A stretch of 64,000 bases of DNA. Origin: Sulfuriferula sp. (GTDB lineage: Bacteria > Pseudomonadota > Gammaproteobacteria > Burkholderiales > Sulfuriferulaceae). The notes below the pieces were generated by a model, which worked only from the letters and a program-made list of their open reading frames with translations, did no database searches and had not been told where the DNA came from. Shown piece by piece: positions 36,955 to 45,233 of the stretch; position 1 is the first letter of the stretch, and the number at the start of each line of letters is the position of its first letter. Location: contig JARLJL010000006.1 in the NCBI GenBank assembly GCA_031291235.1, positions 186,001 to 250,000 of the forward strand, read 5' to 3'. The translations under genes and the position numbers were made by a program.

Positions 36955-38149
36955 TCACCAGCATCTCTCGAAAAGCGGAAAAAACCTTGCGCATCTGCGG
37001 CTGTTTATAAGGGAATATATCCACCGGATCCATGGCATGTACGATCATGTTGCTGTCGATCTCGAAAATCAGCAATTCGCCTGCCGCGGTTTCGCCGCAA
37101 TCGATGCCCAGATAGTCCAGACCGGCGCGTTCGTGGATAGCCCGAAAAGCGGCCGCATGTCTGACAGCGAATGCCATGTCGAAATCGGCCATGAACCGCG
37201 CCTCCTCCTCCCGGTTTTCCGCCTTGTCTGTCATTTCCGCATTCAGATAATGCACCATCCAGTGCCTGGACAATGCCATATGGCAGACATAAGGCCGACC
37301 GGCTATCAACACGATCCGGTATTTTCGGAACAGGCCGTCTGCGCCGCTGTAATCGACGAAGCGCGAAATATAAAACTCGTCTTCCGTCCTCTCATGCAAA
37401 TAGACGGCAATGTCCGCCACGCTGTCCAGCTTCATCAATCCTTTGCCCGCATGCGAATCCACAGGGCGCACGATGACCGGGAATTTGCCGTCGGCAATCA
37501 CGGCGTGCAAATCCAGCGTCGCATCGGCCAACTGCACCAGCACGTGCCTACCTATGCGCGCAGTATCCGGCATCATCAACCCGCTCACATCGTGCAACAT
37601 GGCATATACGCTGTCGCGCGACAGAGCCTGAATTTTTTTGGGTGCATTCAATACCGGACGCGGCCATTGCCTCACTAGCGCGCCGACAAATTCCAGCAAG
37701 GGAATATTCTGATCTGACTCGGCAATCGCCACGAAGGCGACATCGTGTTCCGGCAACTCGGCCGGAAACGGCAAATCGGGCGACACGTAAAGCAGCGTCA
37801 GCGATACATCCGTATCCTCCACCAGCACTTCCACCGGCGTATTCGACATCAGATCGCCCGGCCCCATCAACGCCAGCAAGCGCAACCCGACCTGCTCGCC
37901 CTTGAAAGGCAAGTGATAAACCTGCTGCAGGTTGAGCGCCTCGGCCTGCAACAGCATGGCAATCTCGCGATTCTGCTTAAGTTGCAGCAACACCGACAGA
38001 TCCAGCAAGGCATTGGCTGCCTGCGGATGTTCGGTCGCATACTCATGCAGTTTTATCCCCAGCGGGGCCAGATCTATTCCTTGCAACGCCATGCGCATCA
38101 GCGTCGGCAGCCCTATTAGCGGGGTCTGGATTTGTTCATCAATAGTCAT
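36932..38149 (-). CDS. ATP-grasp ligase with N-terminal helical domain (second gene of uncharacterised operon)
   Basis: A 405-residue protein. About 90 N-terminal residues are helical and Gln/Leu-rich (possibly TPR-like), then comes a pre-ATP-grasp region with LMGPGDLMSNTPVEVLVED. The ATP-grasp core has FPVIVRPVDSHAGKGLMKL (nucleotide loop), YRIVLIAGRPYVCHMALS and LLIFEIDSNMIVHAMDP in the place of the usual metal-binding E-x-N. Such enzymes join a carboxylate to an amine or thiol via an acyl phosphate. It overlaps the upstream decarboxylase gene by 11 bases and the downstream PLP gene by 23. Substrates unknown. Confidence 0.82.
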   Translation of the reverse strand: MTIDEQIQTPLIGLPTLMRMALQGIDLAPLGIKLHEYATEHPQAANALLDLSVLLQLKQNREIAMLLQAEALNLQQVYHLPFKGEQVGLRLLALMGPGDLMSNTPVEVLVEDTDVSLTLLYVSPDLPFPAELPEHDVAFVAIAESDQNIPLLEFVGALVRQWPRPVLNAPKKIQALSRDSVYAMLHDVSGLMMPDTARIGRHVLVQLADATLDLHAVIADGKFPVIVRPVDSHAGKGLMKLDSVADIAVYLHERTEDEFYISRFVDYSGADGLFRKYRIVLIAGRPYVCHMALSRHWMVHYLNAEMTDKAENREEEARFMADFDMAFAVRHAAAFRAIHERAGLDYLGIDCGETAAGELLIFEIDSNMIVHAMDPVDIFPYKQPQMRKVFSAFREMLVNVVNRQG

Positions 38150-39611
38150 TATCGTCCTTGTTATTTACGATATTTCTGCCGAACTTGAGCGTTGCAGCGA
38201 TGAGCGCATCGATATCGGCAGTATCGGTACGATGGTTGACGATGGCCGCCCGAATAGCCAGTTTGCCGTTGATAGTTGTGCTGGACGGCGCAGCGATGCC
38301 CGATTCCTGAATAGCAATGACAATGGCGGCATTTACCTTGTCGGCATCAGTGCAACGGTAGCGGAAACACACAATATTCAGCGCCACCGGCGCAAGCAAC
38401 TCCAACTCGGGCGTCGCTTCTATGCGCTGCTTCAAATACTGCCCGAGCGCACAGGTTTTGGCGATACTCTCGCCCAAGCGGTCAGCGCCGTAAACCTGCA
38501 AGGTAAACCATGTTTTGAGCGCACGGAAGCCGCGCGACAAATCCGGGCCGAAATCGCAGGGCCAGGGCGAACCGGCTGCAATCCCGCAAGCTTCGCGGCG
38601 CAGATAAGCGGCAGGCGAAGCAAAAGTATCGAAATGCAGCGCACCATCGCGCACCAGAATAAAACCCGCGTCGTACGGCACTTGCCCCCACTTGTGAAAA
38701 TCGAAAGCCACCGAATCCGCCCGCTCCAGCCCCGCCAGCAATGGTGCCAGCTGTGGCGACAGCATCGCCAGCGCGCCATAGGCACCGTCGATATGAAACC
38801 AGAGCGCTTCGCGCCGGGCGTAATCGGCTAGCGCAGTCAGATCGTCTATCGCGCCCACATCCACGGAACCGGCCGTCCCGGCAATAAAAAACGGCGTGTA
38901 ACCCGACTCCCGGTCTTGCGCGACAGCAGCCGCTAGCGCGCCCATGTCCATCTGAAACTGCCCGTTCATGGGAATTACCCGTAACGCATCCAGCCCCAGT
39001 CCTGCCAGATCCATCGCCTGCGCTATGCAGCCGTGCGCACCGGCAGAAGCATACGCGGTCAGGCGCTTGCCGCTGGCCGCAACACCTTGACGGCGCACTT
39101 CGCCGCCCAGTGCGGCCGTTCGCGCCACCAGTACGGCAATCAGGTTCGCCATCGAGGTACCCGTCACAAACAGTCCGCTGGCCGTATCGGGAAAGCCGAA
39201 CAAATCCCGTACCCAGCGCATCACCTGGCGCTCGACTTCGACCGGCATCTGATCGCGCCCGCCGAGATTCGCATTCAATCCTGCCGCCAGCATCTCCGCC
39301 AGCATGCCGACCGGCGTACCGCCGCCGTGTACCCATCCCATGAAGCCGGGGTGGGCATTGCCTACTGCATAGGGCAGAATGTCCTGCATGAAAGTTTCAT
39401 GAACTGCCGCCAGGTTGCTGCCCGATCCGGGCAATGGCTGCTGAAACACTGCGCGCACTGCTTGCGGCGCCTGCTGCCAGACCGGCCGTTGCCGGATTTG
39501 CTCAAGATAATCGAACATATCGTCCAGCATGCGATGGCCCTGCTCGCGCATATCGTGCCAGTCAGCCGGGTCGAGCGAGCCCTGGGCAATCTCCAGCGTT
39601 TCCTTGGTCAA
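38139..39611 (-). CDS. PLP-dependent group II decarboxylase (first gene of uncharacterised operon)
   Basis: The 490-residue protein belongs to the aromatic-amino-acid / glutamate decarboxylase family. It shows HRMLDDMFDYLEQI at the N terminus, NAHPGFMGWVHGG, GLFVTGTSMANLIA, the Asp in WFHIDGAYGALAM and the PLP lysine in DFHKWGQVPYDAG. It should remove CO2 from an amino acid to give an amine; residues do not settle which. The start is probably TTG at 39611 with a weak GGGAT site, since the family N-terminal helix needs this length. It lies 50 bases after the sigma54 activator gene on the same strand, without a terminator. Confidence 0.87.
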   Translation of the reverse strand: MTKETLEIAQGSLDPADWHDMREQGHRMLDDMFDYLEQIRQRPVWQQAPQAVRAVFQQPLPGSGSNLAAVHETFMQDILPYAVGNAHPGFMGWVHGGGTPVGMLAEMLAAGLNANLGGRDQMPVEVERQVMRWVRDLFGFPDTASGLFVTGTSMANLIAVLVARTAALGGEVRRQGVAASGKRLTAYASAGAHGCIAQAMDLAGLGLDALRVIPMNGQFQMDMGALAAAVAQDRESGYTPFFIAGTAGSVDVGAIDDLTALADYARREALWFHIDGAYGALAMLSPQLAPLLAGLERADSVAFDFHKWGQVPYDAGFILVRDGALHFDTFASPAAYLRREACGIAAGSPWPCDFGPDLSRGFRALKTWFTLQVYGADRLGESIAKTCALGQYLKQRIEATPELELLAPVALNIVCFRYRCTDADKVNAAIVIAIQESGIAAPSSTTINGKLAIRAAIVNHRTDTADIDALIAATLKFGRNIVNNKDDNDY

Positions 39612-39661
39612 AATATCATCCCGTTTTCATTATTCGAATACGACAACTCGTCTCGCGGCTA

Positions 39662-41056
39662 TCAAGACAGGCCGTACAATTTCAATTTGCGATACAAGGT
39701 ACGTTCGCTGATGCCCAGTATATCAGCCACATTGCGTCGATGCCCATGATGTGTTTGTAACAGGTCGGCAATATATTTGGCTTCGAGCTCCGCAATCGGT
39801 ACGCCCGACACGATATGATGCATGTCGGAGACCGCTTCCGGCAATACGGGTGCAACTTCTACGACATCGGCAACGCGTCGGTCGGATCGCGCCACTGCCC
39901 TGCCCAGCACGATATGCTCAGCACTGATAATACTGTGGTTGCATATTGCCACCGCTTTCAGCAGGATATTGCGCAATTCTCGGACATTGCCCGGAAAATC
40001 GTATTGCGTCAATTTGGCAATTGCATCGTCGGTGAGCTTGCAGCGCGGCGCACCGGATTCGGTAATCCGTTTCAGCATGGCCTCCGCCAGCGCCGGAATA
40101 TCGCTACGGCGTTCGCGCAAACTCGGCAGGCGCAAATCTATGCCGGCAATACGATAGTACAAATCCAGCCGATATTGCCCTGTCTCCGCCATTTCCAGCA
40201 GATTGCGATTAGTCGCCGTAATAATGCGCACGTCGGCCTGCAAGGTTTCGGTACCGCCCATGCGTCGAAACTCGCCGCTCTCCAGCACGCGCAACAATTT
40301 GGCCTGCATCGCCATAGGGATCTCGCCCGCCTCGTCCAGAAACAGCGTACCGCCGCCGGCCAGTTCGAACAGCCCCTGCTTGCGTCCGATACATCCGGTA
40401 AATGCGCCGCGCTCGTGGCCGAATAGCTCGTCCTCGAACATGGTTTCGGTAATCGCCGCACAATTGATGGCGACGAACGGCTTGTCGCGCCGGCTGGAAC
40501 GCTTATGCAAATATTGCGCCGCCAGCTCCTTGCCTACGCCGCTTTCGCCCAGCAACAGTACCGAGGCTTCCGATTGTGCGGTCATCGACAGCATTTCTAC
40601 GCAATGCAAAAATGCCGGGGAACTGCCGACCATGCGCATTTCATCGCAATTCAACTCGTCCTGACTGGCTATCGGCATCACCGCTTCGCCCAGATAACGC
40701 ACCCCGATATCGTCCAGGATCGGGTACCCCTTGATGCGCGCATACTCCGGCCGATGATGGCGATCGAAATGGGTATGTATCACCTCGTGCGCCTTGGCGG
40801 TATTGAACACAGCCTGATGCGGGCAATCTTCGCCATTCTGGTGGCACGGTACCGCAGAACGATGCGAAACCTCGTGACAGCGCTGCCCGATTATCTGCTC
40901 CCGCGCGATCCCGTAATTATCGCAATACGCCTGATTGGCCCCGACGATACGATAATCGGCATCGATCAGCACAAAGGGATGGGCATGCACTTCCAGCAGC
41001 GAAGTCAATTCCGATTCGAGTTTTGTTTTCAATTCAGCCCTCTGACACTTTGTCAT
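39662..41056 (-). CDS. Sigma54-dependent activator with Cys/His-rich PAS domain
   Basis: The 464-residue regulator has an N-terminal PAS domain (residues about 20-130) containing the cluster C-H-x4-H-x4-P-C-H-x5-C-P-H, a AAA+ domain with GESGVGKE, Walker B TLFLDEAGEIP and R-finger region LDLYYRI, and a Fis-type helix-turn-helix (HRRNVADILGISERTLYRKLKLYG). The sigma54-contact loop reads GAFTGC instead of GAFTGA. The ATG at 41056 (AGG seven bases upstream) is preferred to 41074. The adjoining sqr gene has a sigma54 promoter and two palindromes, so it is probably the sulfide-responsive activator of sqr. Confidence 0.9.
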   Translation of the reverse strand: MTKCQRAELKTKLESELTSLLEVHAHPFVLIDADYRIVGANQAYCDNYGIAREQIIGQRCHEVSHRSAVPCHQNGEDCPHQAVFNTAKAHEVIHTHFDRHHRPEYARIKGYPILDDIGVRYLGEAVMPIASQDELNCDEMRMVGSSPAFLHCVEMLSMTAQSEASVLLLGESGVGKELAAQYLHKRSSRRDKPFVAINCAAITETMFEDELFGHERGAFTGCIGRKQGLFELAGGGTLFLDEAGEIPMAMQAKLLRVLESGEFRRMGGTETLQADVRIITATNRNLLEMAETGQYRLDLYYRIAGIDLRLPSLRERRSDIPALAEAMLKRITESGAPRCKLTDDAIAKLTQYDFPGNVRELRNILLKAVAICNHSIISAEHIVLGRAVARSDRRVADVVEVAPVLPEAVSDMHHIVSGVPIAELEAKYIADLLQTHHGHRRNVADILGISERTLYRKLKLYGLS

Positions 41057-41060
41057 GACA
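41051..41060. promoter_or_regulatory. Regulator-binding palindrome, copy 1
   Basis: TGTCATGACA, extended to TTGTCATGACAA as a 12-bp perfect palindrome. It overlaps the start codon of the sigma54 activator gene, so binding may also limit the regulator's own expression. Its centre is 43 bp (about four turns) from the identical copy 2 and about 135 bases before the inferred sqr start. Confidence 0.75.
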
Positions 41061-41093
41061 ATACCTGCCAGCATAATCCGAAACCGGACATCA

Positions 41094-41103
41094 TGTCATG
41101 ACA
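41094..41103. promoter_or_regulatory. Regulator-binding palindrome, copy 2
   Basis: A second exact TGTCATGACA, extended to ATGTCATGACAT. It is centred about 92 bases before the inferred sqr transcription start, the usual distance for sigma54 enhancers. Confidence 0.75.
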
Positions 41104-41163
41104 TTTTTAAAACCAGCATCTATTAAAAACAACATATTTCATTTAATTCATATAGTTATATTC

Positions 41164-41180
41164 TTGGCACGTAAGCTGCT
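41164..41180 (+). promoter_or_regulatory. Sigma54 (-24/-12) promoter of sqr
   Basis: TTGGCACGTAAGCTGCT: the -24 element is the full consensus TTGGCACG and the GG (41166-41167) to GC (41178-41179) spacing is exactly 12. Transcription should begin near 41191; AAGG (41211-41214) serves as ribosome binding site. Confidence 0.88.
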
Positions 41181-41222
41181 ATTAGATAACAGCAATTTTT
41201 CATCTACCACAAGGATACCGCA

Positions 41223-42491
41223 ATGGCACATATTGTTATTTTGGGTGCAGGCATAGGTGGCATGCCTATGGCTTACGAAATGAAGGAACTGGCTCGCAAG
41301 GAAGATACGGTTACCGTCATCTCCAATACCGACACTTTCCAGTTCACTCCGTCCAACCCCTGGGTAGGCGTAAACTGGCGCAGCCGTGAAGAAGTCACTT
41401 TCCCGGTAGCGCCGTATCTGGAAAAGAAGGGCATCAACTTCATACCGCACGGCGCCAAACGCCTGCATCCCGACCAGAACCAGATCGAACTGGTCGACGG
41501 TCAGATCATCAATTACGATTATCTGGTTATCGCTACCGGCCCCAAACTGGCATTTGACGAAGTCCCCGGATTAGGCCCGCAGGGACATACCCATTCCGTT
41601 TGCCATGTTGACCACGCCGAGAAATCCTCGAACGAGTGGGAACATTTCTGCGCAGCCCCCGGCCCCATCGTCGTCGGCGCGGTGCAGGGCGCATCCTGTT
41701 ACGGCCCTGCTTACGAATACGCCTTCATCATGGAAACGGATTTGCGCAAACGCAAAATCCGCGACAAGGTACCGATGACCTTCGTTACAGCGGAGCCTTA
41801 TATCGGTCACCTCGGCCTGGGCGGCGTGGGCGACTCCAAAGGCATGCTCGAATCCAGCATGCGCGACCGTCATATCAAGTGGATATGCAATGCCAAAGTT
41901 ACCAAGGTCGAAGCCGGCAAAATGTTCGTCACCGAACACAACGCTGACGGCAGCGTCAAAAAAGAACACGAATTACCGTTCGGCTATTCCATGATGTTGC
42001 CCGCGTTCAAAGGCATAGACGCCGTCTTCGGCATCGAAGGCCTCACCAACCCGCGCGGCTTCATTATCGCCGACCCTTACCAGCGCAACCCCAAATACAA
42101 CAACATCTACTCGGTTGGCGTCTGTGTCGCCATTCCGCCTGTCGAGGTAACACCCGTACCGACCGGCACACCGAAAACCGGCTACATGATAGAAAGCATG
42201 GTCACAGCCACCGCGCACAACATCCGTAGCGCATTGGACGGCAAGGAACCCACTGAAAAAGCCACCTGGAATGCGATCTGTCTGGCCGATTTCGGCGATA
42301 CCGGCGCTGCTTTCGTTGCGTTACCGCAAATTCCGCCGCGCAACGTCAACTGGTTCAAGGAAGGCAAATGGGTGCATCTGGCCAAAATTGCATTTGAAAA
42401 ATACTTCATCCGCAAAATGAAAAAAGGCACGACCGAGCCTATTTACGAAAAATACGTATTGGGTGCCATGGGTATCAAGAAGCTGAAGTAA
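41223..42491 (+). CDS. sqr: Sulfide:quinone oxidoreductase-type flavoprotein
   Basis: The 422-residue protein is a pyridine-nucleotide-disulfide-fold flavoprotein with N-terminal FAD motif VILGAGIGGMPMAYEM and LVIATGPKLAFDEVPG. It has the three SQR cysteines at positions 127 (HSVCHVDHAE), 159 (QGASCYGPAYEY) and 321 (SVGVCVAIPP), matching Cys128/Cys160/Cys356 of Acidithiobacillus SQR. The C-terminal part has amphipathic helices for membrane attachment. It oxidises sulfide to sulfane sulfur and passes electrons to quinone. It is divergent from the sigma54 activator and followed by two terminators. Confidence 0.88.
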   Translation: MAHIVILGAGIGGMPMAYEMKELARKEDTVTVISNTDTFQFTPSNPWVGVNWRSREEVTFPVAPYLEKKGINFIPHGAKRLHPDQNQIELVDGQIINYDYLVIATGPKLAFDEVPGLGPQGHTHSVCHVDHAEKSSNEWEHFCAAPGPIVVGAVQGASCYGPAYEYAFIMETDLRKRKIRDKVPMTFVTAEPYIGHLGLGGVGDSKGMLESSMRDRHIKWICNAKVTKVEAGKMFVTEHNADGSVKKEHELPFGYSMMLPAFKGIDAVFGIEGLTNPRGFIIADPYQRNPKYNNIYSVGVCVAIPPVEVTPVPTGTPKTGYMIESMVTATAHNIRSALDGKEPTEKATWNAICLADFGDTGAAFVALPQIPPRNVNWFKEGKWVHLAKIAFEKYFIRKMKKGTTEPIYEKYVLGAMGIKKLK

Positions 42492-42542
42492 CCGGTTTCA
42501 CCGGCAGGCAACCGCCCCAAAAAGGCGGCAAACTGCAGGTTC

Positions 42543-42570
42543 AAGTACAAACATTGCGTTTGTACTTTTT
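42543..42570 (+). terminator. First terminator after sqr
   Basis: AAGTACAAAC (42543-42552) pairs with GTTTGTACTT (42558-42567), loop ATTGC, followed by a T tract. Confidence 0.85.
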
Positions 42571-42574
42571 CTCC

Positions 42575-42614
42575 AACGTCTACTGGCGTCGTGCTGACCG
42601 GTAGACGTTTTTTT
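42575..42614 (+). terminator. Second terminator after sqr
   Basis: AACGTCTAC (42575-42583) pairs with GTAGACGTT (42601-42609); the stem can extend by wobble pairs into the loop, and is followed by seven T. Two tandem terminators suggest that sqr is strongly transcribed and must be insulated from the convergent barstar gene. Confidence 0.8.
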
Positions 42615-42652
42615 ATTTCGCGAGAACGAAAAAAGTCGCGCCGACCATTTAT

Positions 42653-42919
42653 TTATCCGCGCAGAGTAAAGCTGAAATCGTCCCGCTCGGCAACGGCATC
42701 AGCGAGTATTTCAAGCACCAGCCAATAATCTTCGCCCAACGCATCGCGGCTTATGCCCGGCTGCTCCCATATTAGTTCCAACGGGCCTTCAACTTCAGTG
42801 ATGATATCCCAAAGCGCATCCAGATTACGTCCGAAATGCGCCGGAAAATCGAAGGAAAACGCAATTTGCTCGTAAAAGCTGTTCATGCTGGTCAAATTTT
42901 TCAAGTGACATGTTTTCAT
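42653..42919 (-). CDS. Barstar-family ribonuclease inhibitor
   Basis: The 88-residue product has the barstar core FSFDFPAHFGRNLDALWDIITEV, with the acidic helix that plugs barnase active sites, and a short beta C terminus (FSFTLRG). The ATG at 42919 overlaps the stop of the RNase gene upstream (ATGA), so inhibitor and enzyme are made together. It should bind and block the neighbouring barnase-like RNase before export. A longer frame upstream is inside the RNase gene. Confidence 0.9.
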   Translation of the reverse strand: MKTCHLKNLTSMNSFYEQIAFSFDFPAHFGRNLDALWDIITEVEGPLELIWEQPGISRDALGEDYWLVLEILADAVAERDDFSFTLRG

Positions 42920-43368
42920 TGGCAGGCTGCTAACTCCGTATAAGTTTGATAATGATCGACCGTAACAAATCGCCATCCCTGTGTGGAAAAAATCAGGCGC
43001 TTCGCGCCACGATGACCGCCCTTGTAATCCAGATCCGCTTCACGCCACCGACCTGCCGGCAACTGCCGTTCACGGTTACCGTAACGGTCGCCGCCTATGC
43101 TTTTACCCCTGAGTGCGGGCGCTTCCCACAAATCGTGACCGCGTTGCCATCCCGCTGCAATGGCAGCGCGTTTGGTCACGAACTTGTCCGGCAGATCCCG
43201 GTTATGCGTCGCGTTCAGGGTACGCAGCATACCGGTCAGCTCGGCTTCATCCAGTACCGAATGCAATGCAACGTTTACCTTATGCACTTCATCCTGACAG
43301 GAGACGGCGAACACCGGCGAACTCGCCAGCGCTGCCGCCACGCACAACAGGCTTAAGCCTGATTTCAA
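42916..43368 (-). CDS. Exported barnase-like ribonuclease
   Basis: The 150-residue protein has a signal peptide (LSLLCVAAALASSPVFA) and a barnase/RNase N1 domain. LPDKFVTKRAAIAAGW, GKSIGGDRYGNRERQLP and GRWREADLDYKGGHRG align with barnase, retaining the catalytic Glu (READ), Arg (KRLIFS, HRG) and His (TVDHYQTY). About 35 residues between signal and core are extra. The TTG start at 43368 has GGGGAGA just upstream and overlaps the phoH stop (TTGA). It probably acts outside the cytoplasm, with the coupled barstar guarding the cell. Confidence 0.9.
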   Translation of the reverse strand: MKSGLSLLCVAAALASSPVFAVSCQDEVHKVNVALHSVLDEAELTGMLRTLNATHNRDLPDKFVTKRAAIAAGWQRGHDLWEAPALRGKSIGGDRYGNRERQLPAGRWREADLDYKGGHRGAKRLIFSTQGWRFVTVDHYQTYTELAACQ

Positions 43369-44765
43369 AGCGTCTCCCCGGCATAATCCGCCAGACGCGA
43401 ACGCTCGCCGCGTGCCAGTGTAATGTGTCCGCCATGCGGCCAGCCCTTGAACCTGTCGACGACGTAAGTCAGGCCCGAGCTGCCCTCGGTCAGATAAGGC
43501 GTATCGATCTGCGAAATATTACCCAGACAAACCACCTTGGTACCCGGACCGGCACGCGTAATCAGCGTTTTCATCTGCTTGGGCGTCAGATTCTGCGCTT
43601 CGTCGATAATCAGGTATTTATTCAGGAACGTACGGCCGCGCATAAAATTAAGCGATTTCACCTTGATACGAGTGCGTATCAAATCCTGCGTTGCAGCCCG
43701 GCCCCAATCGCCTGCCGCTTCATCGGTCTTGTTCAGCACATCGAGGTTATCTTCCAGCGCACCCATCCACGGGCTCATTTTCTCTTCCTCGGTACCCGGC
43801 AGGAAACCGATATCCTCACCCACCGGCACCGTCACCCGGGTCATGATGATTTCGGAATAGCGTTTGTGTTCCAGCGTCTGCATCAGCCCTGCGGCCAGGG
43901 TCAGCAAGGTCTTGCCAGTACCGGCCTGACCCAACAGCGTAACGAAATCGATTTCGGGGTCCATCAGCACATTCATCGCAAAATTCTGCTCGCGGTTACG
44001 CGTGGCGATACCCCAGACATTGTTTTTCTGATGGCTGTAATCCTTGATGGTCTGCAATTCGGCCACCTTGCCGTCGACCGAACGGACGATGGCGTAGAAC
44101 GGCGTGCCGGTTTCCTGATAGACGAATTCATTAACCAGCATAGTGGACACCAGCGGGCCTTTAACGCGATACCAGGTACGCCCGTCGACTTGCCAGGATT
44201 CCATGCCCTTGCCGTGCTTGTCCCAGAAATCGGCAGGCAATTCGCGCACCCCGGCATACAGCAGGTCGGTGTCTTCCAGCACTTTATCGTTGAAATAATC
44301 CTCGGCTGACAGGCCCAGAGCTCGCGCCTTGATGCGCATATTGATGTCTTTCGACACCAGTATCACCGGACGGTTAGGCTGCTCCTGGCGCAAACTCAGC
44401 AGCACGCCGAGTATCTGGTTGTCTACCTTGCTGGAAGGCAGGCTGGCCGGCAATGCGCCCTGTATTGCCCGCGTCTGCAGAAACAGACGACCTGTCGCCC
44501 CTTTGCGCCCCTTGCTGTACAGCGAGATCCCGGCTTCAATACCGGTCTCGCATCCCGACACGATTTCATCGAGAAAACGGCTGGCCTGCCGCGCATTGCG
44601 CGCCACTTCGGTCATGCCTATCTTATGCTGATCCAGCTCTTCCAGCGTTGCCATCGGCAAAAACACATCATGCTCTTCAAACCTGAACAGACTGGTTGGA
44701 TCGTGCATCAGTACATTGGTATCCAACACAAACAGCTTAATCACCGCCGGGGTTTTACGAGGCAT
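43365..44765 (-). CDS. PhoH-family PIN-domain ATPase (YlaK-like)
   Basis: The 466-residue protein fuses an N-terminal PIN nuclease domain (LFVLDTNVLMHDP, acidic residues EELD and further Asp) to a PhoH ATPase with Walker A GQAGTGKT and Walker B LIIDEAQNLTPKQMKTLITRAGPGT. PhoH2-like proteins are RNA helicase/RNases. Its TGA overlaps the TTG start of the barnase-like gene, so an RNA-cutting and helicase protein is coupled to a secreted RNase pair, which is not a usual neighbour. Confidence 0.92.
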   Translation of the reverse strand: MPRKTPAVIKLFVLDTNVLMHDPTSLFRFEEHDVFLPMATLEELDQHKIGMTEVARNARQASRFLDEIVSGCETGIEAGISLYSKGRKGATGRLFLQTRAIQGALPASLPSSKVDNQILGVLLSLRQEQPNRPVILVSKDINMRIKARALGLSAEDYFNDKVLEDTDLLYAGVRELPADFWDKHGKGMESWQVDGRTWYRVKGPLVSTMLVNEFVYQETGTPFYAIVRSVDGKVAELQTIKDYSHQKNNVWGIATRNREQNFAMNVLMDPEIDFVTLLGQAGTGKTLLTLAAGLMQTLEHKRYSEIIMTRVTVPVGEDIGFLPGTEEEKMSPWMGALEDNLDVLNKTDEAAGDWGRAATQDLIRTRIKVKSLNFMRGRTFLNKYLIIDEAQNLTPKQMKTLITRAGPGTKVVCLGNISQIDTPYLTEGSSGLTYVVDRFKGWPHGGHITLARGERSRLADYAGETL

Positions 44766-44774
44766 TTAATTCTC

Positions 44775-45221
44775 CTAAAGGGCTTTAATAGTATCCAGAA
44801 CTGCTTGGGCATGGCCTGTAGACTTCACGCTGCGCCATTCCTGTATTATTTTTCCGGCTTCATCAAACAAAAACGTACTACGATCGACACCACGTACCTC
44901 TTTACCATACATATTTTTTAATTTCATGACACCGAACAAATTGCACACCTGCTCGTCTTCGTCCGCCAGCAAATCGAACGGCAGGCTGAGCTTGGTCTTG
45001 AACTTCTCGTGGGATTTGACGGAGTCGCGCGAAACGCCCACGATTTCGCAACCAAGCTGTTGAAATTCCGCATAAAGCTCACGAAAATCATTGCCTTCCA
45101 CAGTGCAGCCCGGGGTATCGTCCTTGGGGTAAAAATACACTACCAGCTTCTTGCCACGCGCGTCGCCCAACTTGAACGTCTTGTTTCCGGTTGACGGCAA
45201 TTCAAAATCATCTATTTGCAT
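44775..45221 (-). CDS. bcp: Thioredoxin-dependent peroxiredoxin (Bcp/PrxQ)
   Basis: A 148-residue PrxQ-type peroxiredoxin. The peroxidatic cysteine is in PKDDTPGCTVEGNDFRELY; the resolving Cys five residues on, as in E. coli Bcp, is absent here, so it is of the one-Cys or atypical kind. RSTFLFDEAGKI is the usual C-terminal motif. It reduces hydroperoxides. The ATG at 45221 has AGGAG five bases upstream. It lies between phoH and an Smr gene on the same strand. Confidence 0.92.
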   Translation of the reverse strand: MQIDDFELPSTGNKTFKLGDARGKKLVVYFYPKDDTPGCTVEGNDFRELYAEFQQLGCEIVGVSRDSVKSHEKFKTKLSLPFDLLADEDEQVCNLFGVMKLKNMYGKEVRGVDRSTFLFDEAGKIIQEWRSVKSTGHAQAVLDTIKAL

Positions 45222-45233
45222 ATACACTCCTGA

